The position numbers and the translations under genes are program-made. A stretch of DNA of 64,000 nt from Saprospiraceae bacterium (GTDB lineage: Bacteria > Bacteroidota > Bacteroidia > Chitinophagales > Saprospiraceae), in assembly GCA_016710585.1 (NCBI GenBank), contig JADJVN010000047.1, positions 1 to 64,000 on the forward strand, in the 5' to 3' direction. Of the stretch, positions 29,657-38,363 are shown in pieces. The notes under the pieces were generated by a model, which ran no database searches, was not told where the DNA came from, and saw nothing but the letters and a program-made list of their open reading frames with translations. Position 1 is the first letter of the stretch. Each line of letters opens with the position of its first letter.

Positions 29657-31840
29657 CTAGCGATTGAAAAGAATCTCTCTATATTTTGGCAATGGCCAAT
29701 ACTTATCTTCGACATATAGCTCCAAATCATCTACATGAGATCTGATTTCTAAAAATAGTGGCTTCACCTGATCACAGAGTGCGATTGCTTTATCCCTTGT
29801 CGTCGCAAGATGATGGACCTTATCCCGAGCAGACTTCATTTTTTCAATTCCCTCATATACTGCATCAATATGACTTGACACTGTCTTTGCAATAGTTTGA
29901 GCAGTTTTATTTGGGATTCCTGCTTCACTTGCAGATTTGATATTTTTAAAGAGATCTGATTGGAATCGAATACAAGCTGGAAGAATTTGATTCATCGCTA
30001 AGTCTTCTACAAGACTCGATTCAATTTCGACTTTCTTTATATAATTCTCAAGATAAATCTCATGACGCGCTTCTTGCTCTTTCTCTGACAAAATATTGTT
30101 TTTACTGAACAGATTTTTTGCTTTATCTGTCATGTAGGCATCTAATGCTGTAGGAGTTGTTTTAATATTGGGAAGACCTCTTTTTTCTGCTTCATTTGCC
30201 CATGATTCACTATAATTATCACCTTCAAACAGGATGTTTTTTGAAGCCTTGATACAAGCTCTTAATTCTTTTAAAATTGCAGTATCCTTTTTATCTCCAG
30301 CTTCGATATGCTTATCTACTTTTTCTTTAAATTCATTGAGTTGATTTGCTACGATGGTATTGAGTACCATCATTGGATCTGCACAATTTGCCGAAGAACC
30401 AACAGCACGGAATTCAAATTTATTTCCTGTGAATGCGAATGGCGATGTACGATTACGATCGGTATTATCCATCATCACATCAGGAATCATTTTGTGTATA
30501 TCTAGCTTCAGATTATTCTCCTCATCCTCTTTAAGGTCATGATCTGCTCTGGATTCTATCGCCTCTAGTACTCTAGTTAAATAATCACCGATAAAAACAG
30601 ATATAATGGCTGGTGGCGCTTCATTTGCACCCAGTCTGTAGTCATTGCTTTCAGCTGCAATACATGCTCGAAGTAAATCAGAGTTATCGTGTACCGCCTT
30701 TATCGTATTGACAAAAAAGGTTAGAAATTGGAGATTATTACGCGGTGTCTTTCCTGGTCCCAATAAGTTCGTTCCAGTGTCTGTACCCATAGACCAGTTA
30801 TTGTGTTTACCTGAGCCATTAATTCCGGCAAATGGTTTTTCATGGAGCAATGCAATCAGATGATGTCTTCTCGCTACTCGATCCATTAAATCCATCAATA
30901 AGGAATTATGATCTACTGCAATATTCGCCATTTCAAACATAGGCGCACACTCAAATTGACTTGGAGCAACTTCATTATGTCTTGTGCGCACAGGAATTCC
31001 AAGCTTGTGACATTCCATTTCTAAGTCTACCATAAATGAATATACACGCTCAGGAATAGTCCCGAAGTAATGGTCTTCTAATTGTTGTCCTTTAGCTGGG
31101 CCTCTTCCAAAAACAGTTCGTCCACTTGCCATAAGATCAGGGCGAGCAAAATACATGGCTTTATCAATAAGAAAATACTCCTGTTCCCATCCCAAAGTTG
31201 CTGTCACTTTATTGACAAATCGATCAAAATATCGAGCTACACCTGTAGCAGCCTTGTCTAATGCTTCAATAGACCTTAACAAGGGCGCCTTATGATCCAA
31301 TGCTTCGCCAGTATAAGATATAAATACTGTAGGAATACAAAGTGTCTTTGATCCTGCTATATCCATTATGAAAGCTGGGGACATAGGATCCCATGCAGTA
31401 TAGCCTCTTGCTTCAAAAGTGGCTCTCAATCCTCCACTTGGAAATGAAGATGCATCGGGCTCCGCTTGAACTAAAGCATCCCCATCAAATTTCTCTACAG
31501 CAGTCCCATTTCCAGAAAGTGTAAAAAATGAATCATGCTTCTCTGCAGTGGATCCTGTCAAAGGTTGGAACCAATGTGTATAGTGCGTTGTGCCTTGTTC
31601 CATTGCCCATGACTTCAGCGCTGCAGCAATCTGATCTGCCAGTTCACGCGTTATTTTTTGACCTTGCTCAATAGATTGTGAGTAAGCTTTGTATGCATCA
31701 TTGGATAAATAGGATCTCAATTTTACATCCGTGAACACATTCTCAGCATAATAGCTTGAGATCTTTTTATTGTCTCTTTCTTTAGGATTTTTTGGCCTAG
31801 AAAGAAATAAATTTAACGCTGAACTTCGATGATTGACCAT
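29657..31840 (-). CDS. glnN: Glutamine synthetase, type III
   Basis: Makes glutamine from glutamate, ammonia and ATP. Type III enzymes are the large dodecameric form common in Bacteroidota and cyanobacteria. From the ATG at 31840 the protein has 727 residues, the normal size. Visible family segments: THYTHWFQPLTG, SFPSGGLRATFEARGYTAWD, GWEQEYFLID (metal/substrate site), RHNEVAPSQFE, INGSGKHNNWSMGT (ATP/glutamate site) and RTSPFAFTGNKFEFRAVGSS, followed by a long C-terminal helical extension. A start nine codons earlier would use a TTG that lies inside the -7 promoter box, so I reject it. Flanked upstream by a small membrane protein with its own promoter; it is probably transcribed alone. Confidence 0.96.
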   Translation of the reverse strand: MVNHRSSALNLFLSRPKNPKERDNKKISSYYAENVFTDVKLRSYLSNDAYKAYSQSIEQGQKITRELADQIAAALKSWAMEQGTTHYTHWFQPLTGSTAEKHDSFFTLSGNGTAVEKFDGDALVQAEPDASSFPSGGLRATFEARGYTAWDPMSPAFIMDIAGSKTLCIPTVFISYTGEALDHKAPLLRSIEALDKAATGVARYFDRFVNKVTATLGWEQEYFLIDKAMYFARPDLMASGRTVFGRGPAKGQQLEDHYFGTIPERVYSFMVDLEMECHKLGIPVRTRHNEVAPSQFECAPMFEMANIAVDHNSLLMDLMDRVARRHHLIALLHEKPFAGINGSGKHNNWSMGTDTGTNLLGPGKTPRNNLQFLTFFVNTIKAVHDNSDLLRACIAAESNDYRLGANEAPPAIISVFIGDYLTRVLEAIESRADHDLKEDEENNLKLDIHKMIPDVMMDNTDRNRTSPFAFTGNKFEFRAVGSSANCADPMMVLNTIVANQLNEFKEKVDKHIEAGDKKDTAILKELRACIKASKNILFEGDNYSESWANEAEKRGLPNIKTTPTALDAYMTDKAKNLFSKNNILSEKEQEARHEIYLENYIKKVEIESSLVEDLAMNQILPACIRFQSDLFKNIKSASEAGIPNKTAQTIAKTVSSHIDAVYEGIEKMKSARDKVHHLATTRDKAIALCDQVKPLFLEIRSHVDDLELYVEDKYWPLPKYREILFNR

Positions 31841-31864
31841 TTTTAAAATATTTAAATTATGGGG

Positions 31865-31872
31865 CAAAAGTA
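31865..31872 (-). promoter_or_regulatory. -7 promoter box TACTTTTG of glnN
   Basis: Exact TAnnTTTG match on the minus strand; its last base is 25 bases from the ATG at 31840. No convincing -33 partner. Confidence 0.6.
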
Positions 31873-32004
31873 ATTTATTTTGTCAAAATCATTAAATTCA
31901 TTCATAAATTGACAAAATATTTAAATTATTTACATAAATTAATGGCAATTCAATCAAAAAAGTGAAATATTTTTAATTTATTTAAAAATTAATTCGAAAT
32001 TAAA

Positions 32005-32250
32005 TTACACAGATTTGTTCCGAAAATAACGAAATATCTCCACAGCGGAAACCAAAGTCCAGCAGCCTTCTAAAAGTATAAAAGGCATATAGTTTATTTG
32101 TACTGAAGCAATACAAGCAATTCCTGCCCCGACAAAATTCAAAACTGGATAGATAAGCAAATCTTTGTCAAGCAAATTTTCAATATTTAAAAAATAAGCG
32201 ATCAATAAAATAGACACACCTATAAATCCCGTCCAATCAGCTACAGTCAT
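32005..32250 (-). CDS. Small three-TM membrane protein (CBU_0592-like)
   Basis: 81 residues from the ATG at 32250. An upstream in-frame TTG at 32280 lies in the promoter box and is unlikely to be used. Three hydrophobic segments: DWTGFIGVSILLIAYFLN, LLIYPVLNFVGAGIACIASV, and YMPFILLEGCWTLVSAVEIF. The pattern of a short inner-membrane protein with Tyr-Phe-Leu-Asn after the first helix and Glu-x-x-Trp in the third resembles the small CBU_0592-type family often found near transport genes. Function unknown; assignment is by resemblance only. Confidence 0.7.
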   Translation of the reverse strand: MTVADWTGFIGVSILLIAYFLNIENLLDKDLLIYPVLNFVGAGIACIASVQINYMPFILLEGCWTLVSAVEIFRYFRNKSV

Positions 32251-32277
32251 ATAATTATTTAAAAATTTTGAGAGATG

Positions 32278-32285
32278 CAAAACTA
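32278..32285 (-). promoter_or_regulatory. -7 promoter box TAGTTTTG of the small membrane protein gene
   Basis: Exact TAnnTTTG match on the minus strand; its last base is 28 bases upstream of the ATG at 32250. Confidence 0.55.
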
Positions 32286-32414
32286 AGCATTTGTTAATCT
32301 CATCATTGTATTCATTGGATTATTAAAATGCAAATAGTGTTTACATTAAAATTGGATTGTCCATTTTGGTAATGATTTATCTTAATTTTAACATAACAAT
32401 AGATATTATAAGCA

Positions 32415-32422
32415 TATATTTG
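32415..32422 (+). promoter_or_regulatory. -7 promoter box TATATTTG of the DUF1800-DUF1501 operon
   Basis: Exact TAnnTTTG match ending 17 bases before the ATG at 32440. Confidence 0.6.
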
Positions 32423-32439
32423 ACTCGTTAATCAGTTTT

Positions 32440-34092
32440 ATGAAACGCAAAGAATTTTTATCTATTTGGCAAAATAGGCAGAACGCGCTGTTCATGCAGC
32501 CCACTGCAAGTTTGGATCCTTATACTGGTCCATGGACTCAGAATCAAGTAACACATTTGTTGCGACGACTCACCTTTGGGGCCAAGAAGGAAGATGTAGT
32601 TCAGTTACTCTCAAAAACGATGAGTCAGGCGGTAGACCAACTCTTGGTTCTAGATCCGATCAATACGCCTCCTGTAAATATTTATAGTACTACTGCATCT
32701 CCTGATCCAGATGTGCCATTCGGTCAAACTTTCGTCAATGCACCAGTCAATACTGCCCTCAATCCCCTTTATTATCAAGCGCGTACAGATGTCTTTAAAG
32801 CCTGGTGGACTGGTAACTTAATTAATCAAAAAACCAACATCGCTGAAAAACTGACTTTCTTCTGGCACAATCATTTTGCTGTCGAAGCAGATGAAGTTCA
32901 GATCGCACAAGGGATGTATTTTTATTATAAACTCCTAAGGGAAAATTGTCTTGGAGATATCAGAAATCTCACTGTCCAAATGAGTAAAAACATTGCCATG
33001 TTGCGATATCTCAATGGATACCTCAATACCAAAACTTCCCCTGATGAAAACTATGGAAGAGAATTGCAAGAATTATTCACTGTAGGGAAAGGACCAGATT
33101 CAAAATATACAGAAGATGATGTAAAAGCAGCTGCTAAAATACTCACTGGATTTAGGATCAATCCTTTCAGTTCTCCAATCTCATATTTTTTTCTATTCAC
33201 CGATCACGATACCTCAACAAAGCAGTTTTCTGCTTTTTATGGAAACAAAAAAATCACTGGTCGCGCCTTTAACGATGGTGAAAAAGAATTAGATGATCTC
33301 GTTCAAATGCTTTTTGACAATACTGAAACAGCGAGACATATTTGTAGAAAACTTTATCAGTTTTTTGTCTACTACGAAATCACAAGTGATGTAGAACAAA
33401 ATATCATTAGGCCATTGGCAGATATTTTCCGCCAAAATAATTTTCAATTCAAACCTGTCCTAGAAAAGCTATTCAAATCTCAACATTTTTACGATAGTTT
33501 GAATTTAAATTGTGTGATCAAATCACCTTTGGATTATTCCATTGGAATGATTCGTGAATTTGATATCAACACAAAAAATCCTGATCTGATAAAGCAGTAT
33601 CAAACTTGGGGTTTGGTTACTGCACTCAATGCATATCAAGGACTCAATATTGGAGATCCTCCAATCGTTTCTGGTTGGCAAGCATGGTATCAGTCGCCAC
33701 AGTTTCATGAGATATGGATCAATGCAGATACACTCGCCAATCGCAATAGAGTCGCGGAAAATATCAATAGCACGAAAGGTGTCGTTTATCTAGATCTATC
33801 ACTGCGGATAGACCCAACTGTCTTTGCAGCCAAATTGGAAAATCCTGAATCTGCCATCGATTGTGTCAAAGAAAGTGTAAGCTATTTGTACAACATTAAT
33901 CTTAGCGATACTTCATTAAATTATTTTAAATCTTTCCTTGTGGGAGGATTCCCAGATGATAGTTATTGGACAACACTTTATCTGGATTATAAAGCAAGTC
34001 CTAATGATCTGACTTTAAAAAATGCAGTGACAACAAAGCTTGGAAATATGCTTAGAGAAATCATGAGTCAAGCAGAATATCATTTAAGTTAA
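32440..34092 (+). CDS. DUF1800 domain-containing protein
   Basis: 550 residues of the DUF1800 family. Characteristic segments: WTQNQVTHLLRRLTFGA near residue 30, EKLTFFWHNHFAVEAD, LRENCLGDIRNLTVQMSKN, YGRELQELFTVG, YTEDDVKAAAKILTG and HICRKLYQFFVYYEI. The N-terminus begins MKRKEFLSIW, a degenerate Tat-like start without a clear hydrophobic core. The gene is followed after 30 bp by a DUF1501 gene; the two families are almost always neighbours in bacteria, and DUF1501 proteins fall in the sulfatase/alkaline phosphatase superfamily. The biochemical role of DUF1800 is not established to my knowledge. Confidence 0.92.
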   Translation: MKRKEFLSIWQNRQNALFMQPTASLDPYTGPWTQNQVTHLLRRLTFGAKKEDVVQLLSKTMSQAVDQLLVLDPINTPPVNIYSTTASPDPDVPFGQTFVNAPVNTALNPLYYQARTDVFKAWWTGNLINQKTNIAEKLTFFWHNHFAVEADEVQIAQGMYFYYKLLRENCLGDIRNLTVQMSKNIAMLRYLNGYLNTKTSPDENYGRELQELFTVGKGPDSKYTEDDVKAAAKILTGFRINPFSSPISYFFLFTDHDTSTKQFSAFYGNKKITGRAFNDGEKELDDLVQMLFDNTETARHICRKLYQFFVYYEITSDVEQNIIRPLADIFRQNNFQFKPVLEKLFKSQHFYDSLNLNCVIKSPLDYSIGMIREFDINTKNPDLIKQYQTWGLVTALNAYQGLNIGDPPIVSGWQAWYQSPQFHEIWINADTLANRNRVAENINSTKGVVYLDLSLRIDPTVFAAKLENPESAIDCVKESVSYLYNINLSDTSLNYFKSFLVGGFPDDSYWTTLYLDYKASPNDLTLKNAVTTKLGNMLREIMSQAEYHLS

Positions 34093-34122
34093 AACTGATT
34101 TTTACGATTTTAAAAATTTAAA

Positions 34123-35709
34123 ATGAAACGACGTAAATTTATACAAACAGCAGCAGCAGGAGTAGTGATTCCTACGATGATTCAAGGAATCCCTGTCAAT
34201 GCTTATAGTAATAATAGTGTATTGAATGCATTAACCAATCCTACAGTAGATACAGACCATGTGTGTGTCATGATTTATTTAGGAGGAGGCAATGATGGAT
34301 TAAATACGATCATTCCACTGGATAATTATGCAAGACTTACAGCTGCTGATGCCAGACCAAATATTCTTATTCCACAAAATGAAATTTTGCGTTTAAATGG
34401 TGTCAACAATTTAGGACTCCATCCTTCAATGACAGGATTCAAAACCCTATTTGAAGAACAAAAATTGAATGTCATCCAATCTGTAGGATACCCAAGTCCA
34501 AATTTTTCACATTTTCGTGCAACAGATATTTGGACTTCTGCCTCAGATGCAAATCAAGTCGTCGATACAGGTTGGGTAGGTCGTTATTTAAATCAAGAGT
34601 ATCCAGGATTTCCAAACAATTATCCAAATAATGACAACCCTGATCCTTTGGCCATTCAAGTTGGCGCAAATCTGCCTCTTTTATTCCAAGGACCCAATGC
34701 ACAAATGTCAATGAATGTATCGAATACTGATATTTTTGGTGCTTGGCCACAGGGCATAAATGATACCGCTCCGAATACCCCTTTCGGCAAAGAGTTGTCA
34801 TATATTCGTACGATATCAAGGCAGTCCAAAACTTATGCAGACAGATTGATTGCGGCATTTTTAAGAGGAACTAATCTAGCCAATTACCCTACTGGCAACT
34901 ATCTTGCAGATACCCTTAAAGTCATCGCAAGAATCATCAAGGGAGGCTTAAAGACAAGAATGTATCTGGTGAGTATCGGAGGCTTCGACACTCATGCCAA
35001 TCAAGTAGATGCAAATAAATCACAAGGGGCACATGCCACCTTATTAAAGAATCTCACTGAGGCTATATTTTCATTTCAAAGAGATCTTGAAGCCATGTCT
35101 CTCGATCAACGAGTATTGGGTATGACCTTCTCAGAATTTGGAAGGAGGATCAAATCCAATGACAGCATGGGAACTGATCATGGCGCTGCTGCTCCAATGT
35201 TTTTATTTGGAAAGAATGTACAGTCTGGAATTATTGGAAATAATCCACAAATTCCGACCACGCTTACTGAAAATGACAATATCCCAATGCAATATGATTT
35301 TAGATCTGTGTATGGATCTATTTTAAAAGATTGGTTTTGTATTTCTCAACAGGCAACTGATCAAGTATTGCTCAGAAATTTTCAAAACTTGCCTTTGATA
35401 AAAAATAATTGCGCGACAGTAGACATTGACCAATTTAATCAAAAACAAGAAGAATTAAATCTTGTGATATCACCAAATCCAATCACTCATTTTGGCAAAA
35501 TTACATTCAATTCTGCAGGAGGAAGGACCGATATTGGTATCTATGATTCATTGGGTAGGATGATCAAGAATTTATATTCTGGAGTTATGAAATCAGGAGA
35601 GCAAACGATCTCTATAGAAAATGAAAATTATAAATCTGGAAACTATTATGTTCGAGTTCAGCAGGGTGACCTTCAACAAACCAAACTCGCACAAATGATT
35701 TCTGAATAA
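34123..35709 (+). CDS. DUF1501 protein with Tat-type signal and T9SS type A sorting domain
   Basis: 528 residues. Residues 1-28 are a twin-arginine signal (MKRRKFIQTAAAGVVIPTMI). The DUF1501 core follows: VMIYLGGGNDGLNTIIPLDN, LNGVNNLGLHPSM, NFSHFRATDIW, VSIGGFDTHANQ, MTFSEFGRRIKSND and GTDHGAAAPMFLFG, with the Asp/His metal-type residues conserved. About 75 C-terminal residues (ISPNPITHFGKITF ... IYDSLGRMIK ... GNYYVRVQ) form a type A T9SS sorting domain, so the protein would cross the inner membrane folded by Tat and the outer membrane by the T9SS. Forms an operon with the DUF1800 gene. The enzymatic substrate is unknown. Confidence 0.92.
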   Translation: MKRRKFIQTAAAGVVIPTMIQGIPVNAYSNNSVLNALTNPTVDTDHVCVMIYLGGGNDGLNTIIPLDNYARLTAADARPNILIPQNEILRLNGVNNLGLHPSMTGFKTLFEEQKLNVIQSVGYPSPNFSHFRATDIWTSASDANQVVDTGWVGRYLNQEYPGFPNNYPNNDNPDPLAIQVGANLPLLFQGPNAQMSMNVSNTDIFGAWPQGINDTAPNTPFGKELSYIRTISRQSKTYADRLIAAFLRGTNLANYPTGNYLADTLKVIARIIKGGLKTRMYLVSIGGFDTHANQVDANKSQGAHATLLKNLTEAIFSFQRDLEAMSLDQRVLGMTFSEFGRRIKSNDSMGTDHGAAAPMFLFGKNVQSGIIGNNPQIPTTLTENDNIPMQYDFRSVYGSILKDWFCISQQATDQVLLRNFQNLPLIKNNCATVDIDQFNQKQEELNLVISPNPITHFGKITFNSAGGRTDIGIYDSLGRMIKNLYSGVMKSGEQTISIENENYKSGNYYVRVQQGDLQQTKLAQMISE

Positions 35710-35826
35710 GGGTTTTATTTTCATAATATAAAATACAGCAAGGATCGCTTTATTACAAAATAAATTACTTTGGTCGAAAAATTTGCTCATTTAAAAGAAT
35801 AATCTATAAGCAAGTTTTGAATAGCT

Positions 35827-35834
35827 TACTTTTG
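35827..35834 (+). promoter_or_regulatory. -7 promoter box TACTTTTG of the ABC permease gene
   Basis: Exact TAnnTTTG match ending seven bases before the ATG at 35842, giving a nearly leaderless transcript. Confidence 0.6.
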
Positions 35835-35841
35835 CTACTGG

Positions 35842-37080
35842 ATGGATACTAAAGAAGTTTTAAAATTATCATGGGCAAATGTCAAAGCAAATATGCTTAG
35901 GACTTCATTGACCTTGATTATAATAGCCCTAGGTGTAATGGCTTTGGTGGGGATTCTTACTGCTATCGATGGTATCATTTATTCTATGAGTAGCAATTTC
36001 AGCTATCTGGGTGCAAATTCTTTTTCCATTAATAAAGCTGGTGAGAGAATGCGGCGTCACGAAGGTGGCAGACATAATAAGGAAGCAGCCGATATCAGTT
36101 ACGATCAGGCGATAGACTTCAAGAAAAGATTTAATGACTATGCGATCGTATCCATATCTTTTGGAGGAACGGGACAGGCGACAGTCAAGTATAAAAATCT
36201 GAAGACCAATCCAACAATGAAAGTTCGCGGCATTGATGAGAACTATTTTAAAGTCACAGGCTATGAGATAGAACACGGCAGATCCTTTTCCACTCATGAG
36301 TTAGAATATGGGATGAGTAAGGCAATTATTGGGATGGAAATAGTAAAAAAACTTTTCGATGGTGTAGCAGAAAAAGCGCTGAATCAAATAATCACCATTG
36401 ATGAACAAAAATATACTGTAGTCGGAGTAATCAAATCTAAAGGTTCTTCGATGAACGATGGCTCTGATAAACGAATCATGATTCCATTATTAAAGTCTAA
36501 AATAGAATATGCAGCTCAGCGATCTAATTTTAGTATTAATATTGCTGCGCTCACAGCCATTAAGATGGAAGAGACAGTATCTCTTGCCCTTGGAGAAATG
36601 CGCATCGTCAGAGGTCTGAAATCGTATGAGGAAAATGATTTTGAGATTTTTAAAAGTGATGGCATCATTGAATTCTTAAAAGAAAATACAGTCAAACTAA
36701 GAGCCGCCACAATAGCCATAGGATTGATCACTTTATTAGGGGCTGCGATTGGACTAATGAATATTATGTTAGTTTCGGTAACTGAGCGCACCAAAGAAAT
36801 CGGCATCGCCAAAGCGCTGGGTGCAACAAAACGATGGATTCTATTTCAATTCATGTTTGAAGCCATTATCGTCTGTATGCTTGGTGGAATACTAGGCATC
36901 TTACTCGCCATTCCTCTAGGAAACATCGTAACCCTCATCATGGAGGGGAGTTTTCTCATTCCCTGGATGTGGATCAGCCTTGGACTAGCAGTATGTATTA
37001 TCGTCGGAATTTTATCTGGATTATACCCAGCATTAAAAGCGGCCTCCTTGGATCCAGTAGAGGCGCTACGCTATGAATAA
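35842..37080 (+). CDS. MacB-type ABC transporter permease
   Basis: 412 residues with the MacB/LolC layout: one N-terminal transmembrane helix (residues ~20-42, SLTLIIIALGVMALVGILTAI), a ~220-residue periplasmic MacB-PCD domain, then three helices in the FtsX-like region (residues ~285-305, ~330-355, ~370-395). The sequence ERTKEIGIAKALGATKRWIL between helices is the usual coupling segment, and the end LYPALKAASLDPVEALRYE is the family hallmark. No ATPase gene adjoins it here, so the partner must be encoded elsewhere. Likely exports a lipid, peptide or lipoprotein-like substrate; the specific one cannot be inferred. Confidence 0.93.
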   Translation: MDTKEVLKLSWANVKANMLRTSLTLIIIALGVMALVGILTAIDGIIYSMSSNFSYLGANSFSINKAGERMRRHEGGRHNKEAADISYDQAIDFKKRFNDYAIVSISFGGTGQATVKYKNLKTNPTMKVRGIDENYFKVTGYEIEHGRSFSTHELEYGMSKAIIGMEIVKKLFDGVAEKALNQIITIDEQKYTVVGVIKSKGSSMNDGSDKRIMIPLLKSKIEYAAQRSNFSINIAALTAIKMEETVSLALGEMRIVRGLKSYEENDFEIFKSDGIIEFLKENTVKLRAATIAIGLITLLGAAIGLMNIMLVSVTERTKEIGIAKALGATKRWILFQFMFEAIIVCMLGGILGILLAIPLGNIVTLIMEGSFLIPWMWISLGLAVCIIVGILSGLYPALKAASLDPVEALRYE

Positions 37081-37109
37081 AACTGCCCGAATTATTTAAT
37101 TTTTTGTTT

Positions 37110-37117
37110 TAATTTTG
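37110..37117 (+). promoter_or_regulatory. -7 promoter box TAATTTTG of the SRPBCC gene
   Basis: Exact TAnnTTTG match ending 18 bases before the ATG at 37136. Confidence 0.55.
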
Positions 37118-37135
37118 CCCTTCAAAACATAAAAA

Positions 37136-37981
37136 ATGGTACAATTAAATTTTGAGATTCTAATCAATGCTCCTGTTAATAAAGTCTGGTTTGCGCTTTG
37201 GGATGATCACCATTATAAAAAATGGACATCTGCATTTTCAGAAGGATCTTATGCGATATCTGACTGGCAGCAGGGAAGTAAAATTCACTTCTTAAATCCA
37301 GCAGGTAGTGGCATGTATAGTACTATTTCGGAACTGGTAGAGAATGAAAAAATGTGTTTCACACATATCGGAGAAATAAAGGAATTCCAAGAGCTGCCAC
37401 TAGATGAAAAATCACAGATGTGGACTGGCTCTACTGAAAATTATTATTTAAAAGAAGAAAATGGGCAAACTTTATTGACGGTAAATATACTTTCACTTGA
37501 TGAATTTAAAGATTACTTCTCTGCAGCATTTCCTAAAGCATTAGATTTATTAAAAAACAATGCTGAGAACTTTACAATCTATATCGAGGCAATGATTCAG
37601 GCAGAGTTAAAAGACGTTTGGGAAAAATGGACTGATCCGAAACATATTGTAAATTGGAATTTTGCATCCGATGATTGGCATGCACCTTATGCAGAAAATG
37701 ACCTCAGGACTGATGGAAAATTCTTGAATAGAATGGCTGCAAAAGACGGCAGCTTCAGCTTTGATTTTGAAGGAACTTATACCTTGGTAGATCCGATGAA
37801 CACCATATCATATTCCATAGCCGATGGTCGCAAAGTAAAAAATGAATTTCAAGCTATGGAAGGTCATGTAAAGCTTTCGACTAATTTCGAACCAGAAAAT
37901 CATAATCCTTTAACACTTCAGAAAATGGGATGGCAGGCTATTTTGAATAATTTTAAAAAATATGTAGAGTCTGGTAATTGA
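37136..37981 (+). CDS. Tandem two-domain SRPBCC (AHSA1-like) protein
   Basis: 281 residues containing two START/Bet v1-like SRPBCC domains in tandem. The first (residues ~1-140) opens with LNFEILINAPVNKVWFALWD and contains GSKIHFLNPAGSGMYSTI. The second (~145-281) opens with FTIYIEAMIQAELKDVWEKW and contains DPKHIVNWNFASDDWHAP and GKFLNRMAAKDGSFSFDFEG. Single SRPBCC proteins of each kind are common, while the fused pair is less so. The fold binds hydrophobic ligands or co-chaperones; no ligand can be named. Cytoplasmic. Converges with the small HExxH gene, and an inverted repeat lies across the two stops. Confidence 0.88.
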   Translation: MVQLNFEILINAPVNKVWFALWDDHHYKKWTSAFSEGSYAISDWQQGSKIHFLNPAGSGMYSTISELVENEKMCFTHIGEIKEFQELPLDEKSQMWTGSTENYYLKEENGQTLLTVNILSLDEFKDYFSAAFPKALDLLKNNAENFTIYIEAMIQAELKDVWEKWTDPKHIVNWNFASDDWHAPYAENDLRTDGKFLNRMAAKDGSFSFDFEGTYTLVDPMNTISYSIADGRKVKNEFQAMEGHVKLSTNFEPENHNPLTLQKMGWQAILNNFKKYVESGN

Positions 37982-37999
37982 TCATTCATCTGATTACCA
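37972..37999. terminator. Weak bidirectional hairpin between convergent genes
   Basis: Arms tggtaat (37972-37978) and attacca (37993-37999) overlap both stop codons. On the plus strand the stem is followed by atattttc. Short stem, so only tentative. Confidence 0.35.
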
Positions 38000-38329
38000 A
38001 TATTTTCTAAAATCAAATAATTCGCGAGAGTTAAGATAATCAATATTACATTCATTTGCATAAGCTTCTTTCTCAAAAGAAATGGATTGATAGGCCCTTT
38101 GCTTATTCAAACCCTTAATTCGATAAAATAGAAATTCACCAAAGTAAATTAAATAAAAGAAAATTATCCCTAATTCCAATTGTTGTGCAAGGTGGATCTT
38201 CTCATGATTTACTAGAATCATGTCCATTTTTTGCTTCTTTGAATTCAGTATGATGAACGGCCACAAGGTGATTGCACTCGCAAATCCACGAGTAAAAAAT
38301 TTTAAAAACCAATGACTTACTATGAACAT
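37994..38329 (-). CDS. Small membrane protein with HEKIH zinc-type motif
   Basis: 111 residues. Two hydrophobic stretches (residues ~13-29 and ~53-69) flank VNHEKIHLAQQLELG, in which H42-E-K-I-H46 is an exact HExxH zinc-metalloprotease motif. Downstream, FEKEAYANE offers acidic residues that could be a third metal ligand. Very small proteins of this design recur in Bacteroidota and look like the membrane-embedded metallopeptidase core of M48/M56 enzymes stripped to its minimum, but I know of no demonstrated activity. Lies directly downstream of sprA on the same strand with about 34 bp between them, and converges with the SRPBCC gene. Confidence 0.75.
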   Translation of the reverse strand: MFIVSHWFLKFFTRGFASAITLWPFIILNSKKQKMDMILVNHEKIHLAQQLELGIIFFYLIYFGEFLFYRIKGLNKQRAYQSISFEKEAYANECNIDYLNSRELFDFRKYW

Positions 38330-38363
38330 AATACGATGAATTTGTCCATGGTTTTGACTCTTG

